From Agromyces seonyuensis (lineage in GTDB: Bacteria; Actinomycetota; Actinomycetes; Actinomycetales; Microbacteriaceae), in the NCBI RefSeq assembly GCF_009789225.1, contig NZ_WSTA01000010.1, positions 1-60,789 on the forward strand: a stretch of DNA of 60,789 nt, read 5' to 3'. A program made the position numbers and the translations under genes. A model generated the notes under the pieces. The model was not told the origin of the DNA and searched no databases. It saw nothing but the letters and a program-made list of their open reading frames with translations. Shown here one piece after another: positions 1 through 7,576 of this stretch. Position 1 is the stretch's first letter; every line of letters begins with the position of its first letter.

Positions 1-244
1 CGATCTGGCGCCGGAACGAGCGGCCGGTCGCGGTGCCATCCAGTTCGGCTTGCGTGTGCTTGCCGGTGACCCAGGTCACGAACTTCCGCAGCTGTTCCCA
101 TCGCGTCACGTCCGGACGCCGGCGCACACTCGAAGCGCCGCACGCCGGGCAGCGCCAGCGTTGCGTGCCCGAGGGATGCCGACCGTTCTTGACCAGGCCG
201 GTGCCGCATACCACGCACGTCGTCGAGTTCGGCGTCGGGTCCAC
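1..244 (-). CDS. IS1249-type transposase, N-terminal fragment (runs off window)
   Basis: Reading from a GTG at 244 toward position 1 gives about 81 residues. They begin with a zinc ribbon (CVVC near residues 10-13 and CPAC near 33-36) followed by RRRPDVTRWEQLRKFVTW and GKHTQAELDG. This layout is what I know from the N-terminus of IS1249-type transposases (IS256 group) in actinobacteria. The rest of the gene lies outside the window, so intactness cannot be judged. An in-frame TGA lies just upstream of the GTG, which supports it as the first usable start. No terminal inverted repeat could be assigned in the ~240 bp between this gene and fic. Confidence 0.7.
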   Translation of the reverse strand, partial: MDPTPNSTTCVVCGTGLVKNGRHPSGTQRWRCPACGASSVRRRPDVTRWEQLRKFVTWVTGKHTQAELDGTATGRSFRRQI

Positions 245-424
245 GATTAAGCATCACGGACCATAACCATCCCGCTACATCCGCGCGATCACGGGCCGAG
301 AGCGGGACCCCATCCACTCTTTCTGGCCGATAGGCCCCACTCAACGGCGTGGGCGAACCTGATGATCGCGCGCCGGGCGAAACCGCAGCACTGATGCGGT
401 GCGGCCGATGACGCCACCAACCCC

Positions 425-466
425 AGACGGTGAACCGCAAGCAATAGACGGTGAGCCGCAAGCAAT
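425..466. repeat. 21-bp direct repeat, two copies
   Basis: The unit AGACGGTGAACCGCAAGCAA plus T occurs at 425-445 and again, abutting it, at 446-466 with one A/G difference. It lies just beyond the 3' end of the fic gene, between it and the IS1249 fragment. It may be an insertion scar or a small iteron. I see no gene in 245-483. Confidence 0.7.
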
Positions 467-483
467 GCCAGCTCGGTGCGCCG

Positions 484-1701
484 CTACGCCCCGACGCGCC
501 GACTGCGGTCGGCGAAGGCGTCGAGGGCGGCGGTGATGTCGGGGGCGACCCAGATGCGGCCCCGTCGGCGCGAGTTGCCGGGGGTGAGGATGCCGCGGGC
601 CACGAGGAGATCGAGCGCGGTGAAGATCGCTCGCGCGGACTGCGGCAGTCGCTCCTGCACGAGGCGGGAGTTCAGCACGGGATGCTCGATGGCGAGATCG
701 ACGATGCGGCGGGCTGCCGAGTCCGAGCGCACCCCGGTCAACTTCGCCTGCCAGGCATCCTTCGTCGCTTGGATGTCGTCGACGAGCCGGCGGCCGTTGA
801 CGACGGCGAGCACGACTCCGTCGGCGAAGACGCCGACGATCGGAGCGAGATCGCCGGCGCGGTACCTGGTGAGCGCATCGAAGTAGCGCTCCTGTTGCTG
901 GAGGATGCCCGCAGAGATCGGAACGGTGACCGAGCGAGTGAGCCCGGCACGCCGCAGGGCGGCCTGTACGAGCGCGCGTCCGGTTCGGCCATTGCCGTCG
1001 GGGAACGGATGGATGGTTTCGAACTGCGCGTGCGCGACCGCGATGTTCGCGAGCGGCGCCCCCGAGGGGCGCAGGGAGAACTCGATCAGATCGTCGAGTG
1101 CGCCTTCGACGCGGTCATGGTGCGGTGGGACGAAGTCGGCACCGTGCGGCGAGAAGTTCGTGCGTGCGCCGCCGCCGATCCAGACCTGCTCCGTACGGTA
1201 GCGCCCGACGATGCGAGGGTCGGAACGCTCCAGGAGTTCGCGGTGCATCGCGATGATGGTGTCATGGTCGAGCCGGCTCGACGCCGCGAGCGCGGCCTCC
1301 ATTGCTCGGACGTTGCTCACGATCAGCGGGGCGTTGCCGTCGGTGCGTTCTCCGAGTTCGGCTTCGGCGATCGCTCGGGCGCTGCTGGTCAGGTGCTCGA
1401 TCTGCGAGCTCGACGCGGACTCGCTGCGCAGCAGGATCGAGGCGAACGGTGCGGTGATCGCCCCGACCTCGACGTCGAACCGCACCAGTTGCTGTTGCGC
1501 GTTCTGCACTTCGCCGATCAGCTCGTCGGGCAGTTCCACCTGGAGATCTGAGATCGACGGCGTGATGGATGCCTGGTAGGGGCGGCTGATGCGTTGCCAG
1601 ACGGTGTCGGAAACCGAGTCCTTCGGGATCCGCGGAACCCACGGCAGCTCCTCGTACGAGACGGCGGTGGGCGCCGCGGCCAGTTCCGGTTTCTCGTCCA
1701 T
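484..1701 (-). CDS. Fic family protein (putative AMP transferase)
   Basis: The protein of about 405 residues carries the Fic core HPFPDGNGRTGR (residues ~231-242), which matches HxFx(D/E)GNGRxxR, the catalytic loop that transfers AMP or another nucleotide moiety from an NTP to a hydroxyl side chain. An S-x-x-x-E motif in SSSQIEH (~97-103) sits where class II Fic proteins carry their inhibitory helix; the usual G or N after the Glu is His here. The C-terminus looks like a winged helix. A GAAGG box lies 6 nt before the ATG at 1701, so I prefer this start to the ATG at 1707, which would touch the box. A palindrome upstream (1728-1757) suggests autoregulation. The target is unknown. Confidence 0.88.
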   Translation of the reverse strand: MDEKPELAAAPTAVSYEELPWVPRIPKDSVSDTVWQRISRPYQASITPSISDLQVELPDELIGEVQNAQQQLVRFDVEVGAITAPFASILLRSESASSSQIEHLTSSARAIAEAELGERTDGNAPLIVSNVRAMEAALAASSRLDHDTIIAMHRELLERSDPRIVGRYRTEQVWIGGGARTNFSPHGADFVPPHHDRVEGALDDLIEFSLRPSGAPLANIAVAHAQFETIHPFPDGNGRTGRALVQAALRRAGLTRSVTVPISAGILQQQERYFDALTRYRAGDLAPIVGVFADGVVLAVVNGRRLVDDIQATKDAWQAKLTGVRSDSAARRIVDLAIEHPVLNSRLVQERLPQSARAIFTALDLLVARGILTPGNSRRRGRIWVAPDITAALDAFADRSRRVGA

Positions 1702-1727
1702 CGGCATCCTTCAGCAGCGCGTGAGGT

Positions 1728-1757
1728 TAATGAAGTTTAGCAACACTAAGTTCATTA
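1728..1757. promoter_or_regulatory. Palindromic operator candidate upstream of fic
   Basis: An AT-rich inverted repeat in otherwise GC-rich DNA: TAATGAA (1728-1734) and TTCATTA (1751-1757) are perfect arms, and inside them TTAG/CTAA flank CAACA. It sits 27 bp upstream of the fic start. The symmetry and position suggest a repressor site, possibly bound by the winged-helix tail of Fic; this is inference. Confidence 0.55.
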
Positions 1758-1962
1758 GCTGCCGTGCATGCTGAACGCTGTTGGCGAGTTCCGCTGGAGG
1801 TCAGGCTGTCGCCGACCACGTTCAGACCGGCTTGCTGCGGCGATTGACCATCAACGACGACACGAACCGCACGGCGTGCGGCTGGTCCGCGCCGGTAACC
1901 TCGGTCGCCACGGGCTCATCCGGTGGAGACCCGATCGGACTCCCGTCACGAAAGCAGGCGTC

Positions 1963-2766
1963 ATGACCTCCGCGTTCCACCGCCGCCGCGACAGCGACGC
2001 TCCGCTGACGCGGCGCATGGTGTCCCGGCTGCATCCGGCGCTCACCGACGTGCTGAACCGCCTGGAGGGCTCGCCGCTCAGGCAGTCCTTCACTGACCGC
2101 GCCGTCGAGGTGTCGACGTCGAAGGCGTTCGCCGATCCGGTCGACACGGCGGCTGCGCTGACCGCCCACCGTTGGCTGCTCGAGCGCGCCGACGGGGATG
2201 GCATCCCGCTCACCGCAGCCGGGTACCTCAGGCCGGCCGACGTGCAAGCGCTCGCAGCCGTGCTGCCGAGCATGCAGGACTGGATCTTCGCGGTCCACCG
2301 TGAGATCGACGCCCATCCCGTGCTGGACTTTCGGGAACACCTGCGCGACATCGGGCTGCTCCGCAAGTTCAAGGGAACGCTTCGGCTCACCCGCCTCGGC
2401 CGCGCGGGGCTCGCCGACGGCGCCGCGCTCTGGCAGCACCTCGCCGACCAGCTCGTTCCGGCCGAAGCCGGCTTCGCGGCCGACGCCGCCGTGGTCGTCC
2501 TCGTCCACGCGGCGACGACCCCGGGCGGAAAGCTCGACGTGGCTGTGGTCGCGAAGACGCTGACCGCGCTCGGCTGGTCGCACCGCGACGGCACCCCGGT
2601 CGCACAGGGCGAGGTCTTCGGAGTCTGGAACGACCTCTGGGTCGCCGTCGGGAATGTCGGCGAGCGAGCCGGCGACCGCCGCTCGGATCGCACTCTCAGC
2701 GACACCGCCCGCATCCTCGTCCACGACGCGTTGTTCGAGGAGATGCCGGGCGAGGGCGCTCGCTGA
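1963..2766 (+). CDS. Hypothetical protein related to the C-terminal part of pRiA4b ORF-3-like proteins
   Basis: A 267-aa reading frame with an acceptable purine-rich stretch before the ATG at 1963. The segment around LTAAGYLRPADVQALA and LRDIGLLRKFKGTLRLT resembles the region that follows the pRiA4b ORF-3 domain in some actinobacterial proteins (a start-stop pattern of 'LTAAGYL...GLLR..KG.L.LT..G'). The pRiA4b domain itself is absent. No catalytic motif, signal peptide or membrane segment is visible. The frame stays open upstream to ~1768, but that extension has no protein-like character. Function unknown. Confidence 0.6.
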   Translation: MTSAFHRRRDSDAPLTRRMVSRLHPALTDVLNRLEGSPLRQSFTDRAVEVSTSKAFADPVDTAAALTAHRWLLERADGDGIPLTAAGYLRPADVQALAAVLPSMQDWIFAVHREIDAHPVLDFREHLRDIGLLRKFKGTLRLTRLGRAGLADGAALWQHLADQLVPAEAGFAADAAVVVLVHAATTPGGKLDVAVVAKTLTALGWSHRDGTPVAQGEVFGVWNDLWVAVGNVGERAGDRRSDRTLSDTARILVHDALFEEMPGEGAR

Positions 2767-3098
2767 CAGACGCGCGCCGATCTGAAAGGATTCGACGTCG
2801 GCAGCGCAGTGCCGGCCGCCGCACACCCGTCCGCGCGACGACCGGTTCGCAGCGGTCCGCTGGCGGCACCTCCGCAAGCTCGCGATCGGCACCGAGCACG
2901 CCGTCGACGACGAGGAGTTCGTCGGGAGCCGCGTCTAGCGAACCAGCGACCCCCGCGCCTGCAGCAGGAGTTCGATCGGGTGCGCTTGCCGTAAGCGCGC
3001 GTCGATCGCAGAGGCCGTTCATCATCGGGTGGATGGCGGAAGGCTCGATTCCGGGCTCGCTCTGCCCGTGCCCGCCTCGCAGCACAGGCTGCGGCTGT
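2767..3098. other. 332-bp gap with a possible gene remnant
   Basis: No complete gene is evident. On the plus strand, 2834-2938 encodes a protein-like stretch ending in a TAG (RDDRFAAVRWRHLRKLAIG, continuing with TEHAVDDEEFVGSRV) with no convincing start. It may be the 3' end of a decayed gene. The remainder shows nothing recognisable. Confidence 0.3.
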
Positions 3099-4376
3099 CT
3101 ACGGCCCGAGCAGCGCGAGCGGCACCACCGCGACGCCGTCGGGGCGGCGGTAGGCGTACTGGCCGGTCGTGAGGATGACCCGTTCGGTGACGCGATCGCC
3201 GAGCTCGGCGTGCAGCCAGTTCAGGTGCCGGACGTCCTTGTCGTCGACGCCGGCGGCGAGCTTGACCCCGACCGCGACGATCCGGTGGTCGCCGCGGTGC
3301 ACGATGAAGTCGATTTCGCGATCGCCGTTGCGGGTGCGCAGATGCCCGACGCGGGCCTCCGCGGCCTGGGCGTACGTCTGGATGCTGAGGGCAGCGAGCG
3401 CTTCGAAGAGGCGTCCGAGCATCGGCCCGGGCTGGGGGCCGAGCGGGGCGACGCCGCGCGCGCCGAGGAGGCTGTCGGCGTCGAGGTCGAGGAGTCGTGC
3501 GGCGAGCGCAGGGTCGGCGAGGAAGTGCTTCGGCGCGCCGGCGAGGCGCGTGAACGGGTTCGCGAGGGGCGACCAGGCGTCGACTGGGTCGAGCAACCAG
3601 AGTTTCGCGAGTGCATCGCGGTAGGCGATCGTCGTCGTCTTGGCCGGCTTCTGGTCTTCACCGGGCGTCGCCGCGTCGAGGATCGCGTTGTAGCTCGCCG
3701 TGGACGCGGTCGCCGCCGCGTAGGCGCGCAGCCAGCCGAAGAGGGTGCCCGGCCGGCGTACTCGGGTGCCGAGTTCGGGGAGTTCGCGTTCGGCGATGTT
3801 GGCGAGGTACCCGTCGAGACGGTTTCGCTGCAGTCGCGGTGCGAGTCCACGGATGCCGGGGAACCCAGACGCGAGGATCTCGTCGACGTACGTTTGCACT
3901 CCGATATCGGTCTGACCCTCGATGGATGCCTCGCCGCCGAGCAGTGCCGCCAACGACACGGTCGGCGTCTCGATCGAGCGCTCCGCGAAGCTGAGCGGAC
4001 GCATCCGCAGGCTGACGATCCGACCCGCGCCGGAGTGCAGCGGGACGTCGGCCGGCGGTGCGGCGCTGCCGGTCAGCAGGAACCGGCCGCCGGCGTAAGG
4101 GTCGTGGTCGACGCTGCGCCGCACGCGATCCCAGAGCTCGGGGAGTCGCTGCCACTCGTCGAGGACGACCGGGGTCGTCGACCGGTCGATGAGCCCGAAG
4201 TCGCTGGCGAGGATCTGTGCGGTGTCGGACTCGTCGACCGCGAAGAAGGTACCGGCCCGCCGCCGCGCAGTCTCGGATTTTCCGACGCCGCGCGGCCCAT
4301 CGAGCGCGATCGCGGCGAGCCCCGGCAGCAGCTCGTCGAGCTCGCCGTCGATGATCCGGGGGAGGTAATCGACCAT
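3099..4376 (-). CDS. ATP-binding protein, AAA plus DUF4143
   Basis: The 425-aa protein has a Walker A loop GPRGVGKS (27-34), a Walker B-like VVLDEWQ (70-76) and LLTGSAAP (sensor region, ~100-107), followed by a DUF4143-type C-terminal half with REIDFIVH (353-360). The family usually ends with a degenerate PD-(D/E)xK nuclease fold, D...(E)VK; here the expected Glu is Gly370 (AVGVKLA), so nuclease activity is doubtful. Members are mobile accessory genes, sometimes regarded as toxin-like; the role is unknown. No Shine-Dalgarno precedes the ATG. Instead three iterons (4380-4445) crowd the start, so the transcript may be leaderless. Confidence 0.88.
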   Translation of the reverse strand: MVDYLPRIIDGELDELLPGLAAIALDGPRGVGKSETARRRAGTFFAVDESDTAQILASDFGLIDRSTTPVVLDEWQRLPELWDRVRRSVDHDPYAGGRFLLTGSAAPPADVPLHSGAGRIVSLRMRPLSFAERSIETPTVSLAALLGGEASIEGQTDIGVQTYVDEILASGFPGIRGLAPRLQRNRLDGYLANIAERELPELGTRVRRPGTLFGWLRAYAAATASTASYNAILDAATPGEDQKPAKTTTIAYRDALAKLWLLDPVDAWSPLANPFTRLAGAPKHFLADPALAARLLDLDADSLLGARGVAPLGPQPGPMLGRLFEALAALSIQTYAQAAEARVGHLRTRNGDREIDFIVHRGDHRIVAVGVKLAAGVDDKDVRHLNWLHAELGDRVTERVILTTGQYAYRRPDGVAVVPLALLGP

Positions 4377-4379
4377 GCG

Positions 4380-4445
4380 TCTACGCTACCGTGAGCATTT
4401 CTTCTACGCTACCGTGAGCAGGAGATTTACCTGCTACCGCTAGCA
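4380..4445. promoter_or_regulatory. Three GCTACCGnnAGCA iterons at the DUF4143 gene start
   Basis: The core GCTACCGTGAGCA occurs at 4385-4397 and 4408-4420 (within identical 18-bp units at 4380-4397 and 4403-4420), and a variant GCTACCGCTAGCA at 4433-4445. Spacing is 23 and 25 bp, about two helical turns. All three have the same orientation and the first begins 4 bp from the start codon. They look like an operator array for a dedicated regulator. Confidence 0.65.
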
Positions 4446-4613
4446 GGACTCGGCGTTCGGTTCGTGGGCCGATGCGGCTCCCGGAAGGCCGTGATCATCT
4501 GACGCTTACAGATCATCATGACCGGCATCTCAACGGCGCTCCGCCGATGCCGGCGGCTCCCATCGGCGATGCCGGTGCCGCGATGGGAGCCACTGCGCGG
4601 CATCCGCCCGGTG

Positions 4614-5255
4614 TCAGGCGCTCGCGATCACGGTGCCGTCGTCGCCGTCGATGATGCTGCCGCCGGGCCAGGAGCGGCGGTCGCCGTCCACGATGAGGTC
4701 GAACGCGCGCAGCGGGGTGAGGCCGGCGCGTCCGAGGGCGAGCCAGTCGGTCCAGTCCTCGGGGATCAGGGCACAGGTGCGGTAGCCGTGCGGGCCCGTG
4801 GTGTCGACGACGAAGCGCTCGTCGCCGCGGGCGAGCAGCTCCTCGAGCCGGCGGTCGAGGCAGAGCCGCAGCATGTACCAGTCGACGGCGGTGAACCCGA
4901 GGCGGTGGAAGGATGCCGCGTGCAGCGGCCACACGAGCGGCGTCGCGACCCGGTCGCCGCGGATCGCCTGCGCGGTGTAGACCATGAAGCTCGGGCCGGG
5001 GAAGTACGGCGGGAAGTCGAGCAGCGCGCGGCACCAATCGAGACGGAGCTCCTCGGGCACGCCCGCCCAGCGGTCGCCGTGCTGGTAGACGGGGTAGAGG
5101 TCGGAGCGCTGCGACAGGTCGCGCGCGACGGGTGTGTGCTCGCCCGGAGCGTCCGCGGTCGGATCGGCGGCCTGCGCCGGGATGGCAACGGGTGGCTCGC
5201 CGGAGGACGCACGGCGGGCGAGGTCGCTGAACTCGAAGTACTCCTCTGCGGGCAT
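4614..5255 (-). CDS. Hypothetical protein
   Basis: A 213-aa protein that I do not recognise. The ATG at 5255 is chosen because GAGGAGGT lies 5 nt upstream; the frame extends to ~5462, but that segment is not protein-like. It is rich in Trp, Pro and Tyr, with a Pro/Ala-rich linker near residues 20-45. A globular part follows with PPYFPGPSFMVYTAQAIRG and DWYMLRLCLDRRLEELLARG. It has no signal peptide or membrane helix, so it is probably cytosolic. It is a lone minus-strand gene between the DUF4143 ATPase and the restriction-modification cluster. Confidence 0.65.
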   Translation of the reverse strand: MPAEEYFEFSDLARRASSGEPPVAIPAQAADPTADAPGEHTPVARDLSQRSDLYPVYQHGDRWAGVPEELRLDWCRALLDFPPYFPGPSFMVYTAQAIRGDRVATPLVWPLHAASFHRLGFTAVDWYMLRLCLDRRLEELLARGDERFVVDTTGPHGYRTCALIPEDWTDWLALGRAGLTPLRAFDLIVDGDRRSWPGGSIIDGDDGTVIASA

Positions 5256-5503
5256 GGGGACCTCCTCGAACGGGGAGGCTCGCGCCTCCGTCGACTTGCC
5301 CGGAACGCTCGCCCGGGCCGGTTCTTCCCCTGGGGCACCCCGCTCGACGGAGGGGGTTGCCGTGCAGCCGGCCAGGTACCGACAGCTGCAACTCGTGAAC
5401 CTGCGACCAGTGTGGCATGGAGGACCGACACTCGGCTGGGAACCTGGTCGGCGCCGACCCAATCAGCAAAGGGAGGCAGCCGGCCCATGACGCTGTAGTG
5501 CTG

Positions 5504-5932
5504 TCAACCTACGCGCTGCTTCACGCAGGCGGCGATTGACTTGGCGACCTCCTCAGGGGCTTCATGCTCCCAATAGCGGAGCACGATCCAACTCGCAGAG
5601 ACGAGGCGGCGCGTGGTATCAAGATCCCGGGCAATGTTTCGAGCGACCTTTGGGTCCCAGTACTCCCGATTCGAGACCGGGCGCTGATAGTGTTCTGGGC
5701 AACCATGCCAGAAGCACCCATCGATAAACACAGCTACCTTCTGTCGAGTAAACACCACATCGGCCGTTCTGTTGAGTCGCGGGATCGGTCGAAAGTTAAC
5801 CCTGTACCGCAGCCCGACGGCATGGAGCAAGCGGCGGACGGCAAGCTCTGGCTGTGTGTCCCTTCCCCTATTGGCCTTCATTGAACGGCGCACGCCTTCT
5901 GAAGATGCCCATGACTTTCGCTCAGGTGTCAA
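5504..5932 (-). CDS. vsr: Very short patch repair (Vsr) endonuclease
   Basis: The 142-aa protein has the full Vsr signature: RDTQPELAVRRLLHAVGLRY (24-43), RTADVVF with the catalytic Asp58, DGCFWHGCPEH (71-81) with the metal-binding Cys/His residues, and LRYWEHE near the C-terminus. Vsr nicks beside T:G mismatches produced by deamination of 5-methylcytosine, so it protects a genome carrying a C5-cytosine methyltransferase. Such an enzyme is encoded upstream at 6189-7163 in the same orientation. The start codon is TTG at 5932; the next ATG would remove conserved residues RKSWASSEGVRRS. G+C is visibly lower than in the core genes, consistent with transfer. Confidence 0.93.
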   Translation of the reverse strand: MTPERKSWASSEGVRRSMKANRGRDTQPELAVRRLLHAVGLRYRVNFRPIPRLNRTADVVFTRQKVAVFIDGCFWHGCPEHYQRPVSNREYWDPKVARNIARDLDTTRRLVSASWIVLRYWEHEAPEEVAKSIAACVKQRVG

Positions 5933-6023
5933 CTGTTTTACGCCGATCGGGTAATGTGGCTATTCGCAGTTGAGGGTGTGCTGAGCCGAGCGTTGGTCGG
6001 GGTGGGACCGGGCGAATGACGGC

Positions 6024-6077
6024 GTCGAGGTCTCCGAGCGGGGGCACTCTCGCCCTTCCCGTCCCGAAGACCTCGAC
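6024..6077. other. Long imperfect hairpin between methyltransferase and vsr
   Basis: Left arm 6024-6043 (GTCGAGGTCTCCGAGCGGGG) pairs with 6058-6077 at about 17 of 20 positions; the outer 10 bp (GTCGAGGTCT/AGACCTCGAC) are perfect and the loop is 14 nt. It lies in the 256-bp gap between two co-oriented genes and could be a terminator or processing site uncoupling vsr from the methyltransferase. There is no U-tract. Confidence 0.5.
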
Positions 6078-6188
6078 TTGCTTCACGTTGCCGGCTCATC
6101 GCATGCAAAGAGGACTTCGGGCCGCAAGTCGACGCAATTCCGGAATCTGTTGTTTCGGTGCGCAACCTGGGCAAAAGCACTCTCCCAA

Positions 6189-7163
6189 TTACGCTGCTTC
6201 CTCCTCCAGCCTTACGGACTTGCCAAGGAGGTCGGCGAGGTGCGTGCCAATGGCCGCAGCTAGGTTCACGGGCACTGCATTGCCAATCTGCCGCCCCTGA
6301 ATGGTCTTTGGGCCGCGAAGAATCCACTCGTCCGGGAAGGTCTGAATGCGGGCCGCCTCGCGCACAGTCAATTGGCGCGGCAGAGTCGGGTGAATAGGAG
6401 GATGGAAACCGCCTAGATGATCTCCATTCGGGCCGTAGCCGCCGCCGGCCCTGATTGTCATCGACGGCTTTGAAGCGTCAAGTCTGGAACGTCGGTAGTT
6501 CGGGTCAACTTCGCCCGGTGCCAGCTTGTCCCACCTCTCAGCAACATGCGTCGCATGGCGGTTTGCTACGTGGTTGATCGCAGGATCGTAGGCTCTCTCG
6601 GCCAGATCGCCGATCGCCTCTCCGACAGTCGGCTGACTAGTCGCAGTAGTGGGATTGGGCAAGCTAGCTTCAGCGTCTCGAATACCGATAACGATAAGTC
6701 GACGGCGACCCTGGGGCACGCCATAGTCCGCAGCATTGAGCACGCCATATGCAAACGTGTATCCTTGTTCCTCGAGCGCATCCATGATGCCGCTCAGGTG
6801 GTCGCCATTGCGACGGTGGGTAAGAGCGCTCACGTTCTCGATGACGACCGCCCTCGGACGCACTTCGCTAACGACCCGCATGTACTCCTTCCAGAGGAAG
6901 TTCCGAGGATCTTTCGGGTTCCCCTTGCCCGCAGTGCTGAACCCCTGACAGGGAGGACCCCCTACTACCGCATCGACCCCGGCGTACGGGGTTGCGTCGA
7001 AGTTGCGAATGTCATCACACACAACGTTCCAGTTGGGCCGGTTGAAGGACAGGGTTTCGCAGGAGATCGGGTCGTTGTCGACGCAAACCACTGGCTCCCA
7101 GCCGGCCCGCTCGAACCCGAGGTCGAGCCCGCCACCGCCGCTGAACAAGGAAACGTAACGCAT
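6189..7163 (-). CDS. DNA (cytosine-5-)-methyltransferase
   Basis: The 324-aa protein has the ordered C5-MTase motifs: I (VSLFSGGGGLDLGF, 4-17, SAM binding), IV (VGGPPCQGFS with nucleophile Cys72), VI (ENV, 109-111), VIII (QGRRR, 151-155), a variable target-recognition region (~165-270), and X (GRQIGNAVP, near 290-298). It should methylate C5 of cytosine within a short site and so protect DNA from the NotI-like endonuclease encoded upstream; the shared target is inferred from context. The vsr gene downstream repairs deaminated product. The length is typical for a single-chain C5-MTase and no motif is lost. Confidence 0.95.
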   Translation of the reverse strand: MRYVSLFSGGGGLDLGFERAGWEPVVCVDNDPISCETLSFNRPNWNVVCDDIRNFDATPYAGVDAVVGGPPCQGFSTAGKGNPKDPRNFLWKEYMRVVSEVRPRAVVIENVSALTHRRNGDHLSGIMDALEEQGYTFAYGVLNAADYGVPQGRRRLIVIGIRDAEASLPNPTTATSQPTVGEAIGDLAERAYDPAINHVANRHATHVAERWDKLAPGEVDPNYRRSRLDASKPSMTIRAGGGYGPNGDHLGGFHPPIHPTLPRQLTVREAARIQTFPDEWILRGPKTIQGRQIGNAVPVNLAAAIGTHLADLLGKSVRLEEEAA

Positions 7164-7576
7164 GAGACGAGCCTAGACGGGACTGCCGACACTAGCGGAC
7201 GCGAAACACTGGTCGACGGCAACGGGCCACAGTCGGCCGAGGAGTGTGAGCTCGCTCGGGATGGGATGGCCTGCGGGAAGTGGGGGATTCGAGGATTCGG
7301 CCGCAGCTGGGTCGGCAGTCGGCCACGACGCCGGCCCCGTCGCAGACATGAAATGATCGCAGGCTGGGGCCAGGCTGCCCGCTGAAGACAAGGAAGCTCT
7401 CGTTTGGCTGTTCCGTGGGGTGATTTCAGTTGACCAGGAACACATGCCACTCGTGGATCGGACGGGCTTCCACCGGGTCAAATGTCGAGGGATACTGTCT
7501 GTTCCCGCGATTCTCAAGCGGCCGATCACGAGCCGCGAGTATGTTGGACATCCCAGTCTTAGCGGTTGCCGCCATG
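7164..7576. other. 413-bp gap between endonuclease and methyltransferase genes
   Basis: No gene can be supported. A plus-strand stretch at ~7381-7560 reads as plausible protein (for example EALVWLFRGVISVDQEHM) but opens after a TGA and lacks a convincing start. A 118-aa minus-strand frame (7173-7529) is low-complexity Ser/Arg/Pro. No controller (C) protein gene was recognised. Confidence 0.4.

Noticed and set aside
451-1551. Long plus-strand frame opposite the fic gene
   Set aside because: Arg/Gly/Asp-rich shadow of the fic coding sequence; the minus strand has the full Fic motif.
7173-7529. Small gene between the NotI-like endonuclease and methyltransferase (possible C protein)
   Set aside because: Low-complexity Ser/Arg/Pro content, no HTH and no ribosome-binding site.
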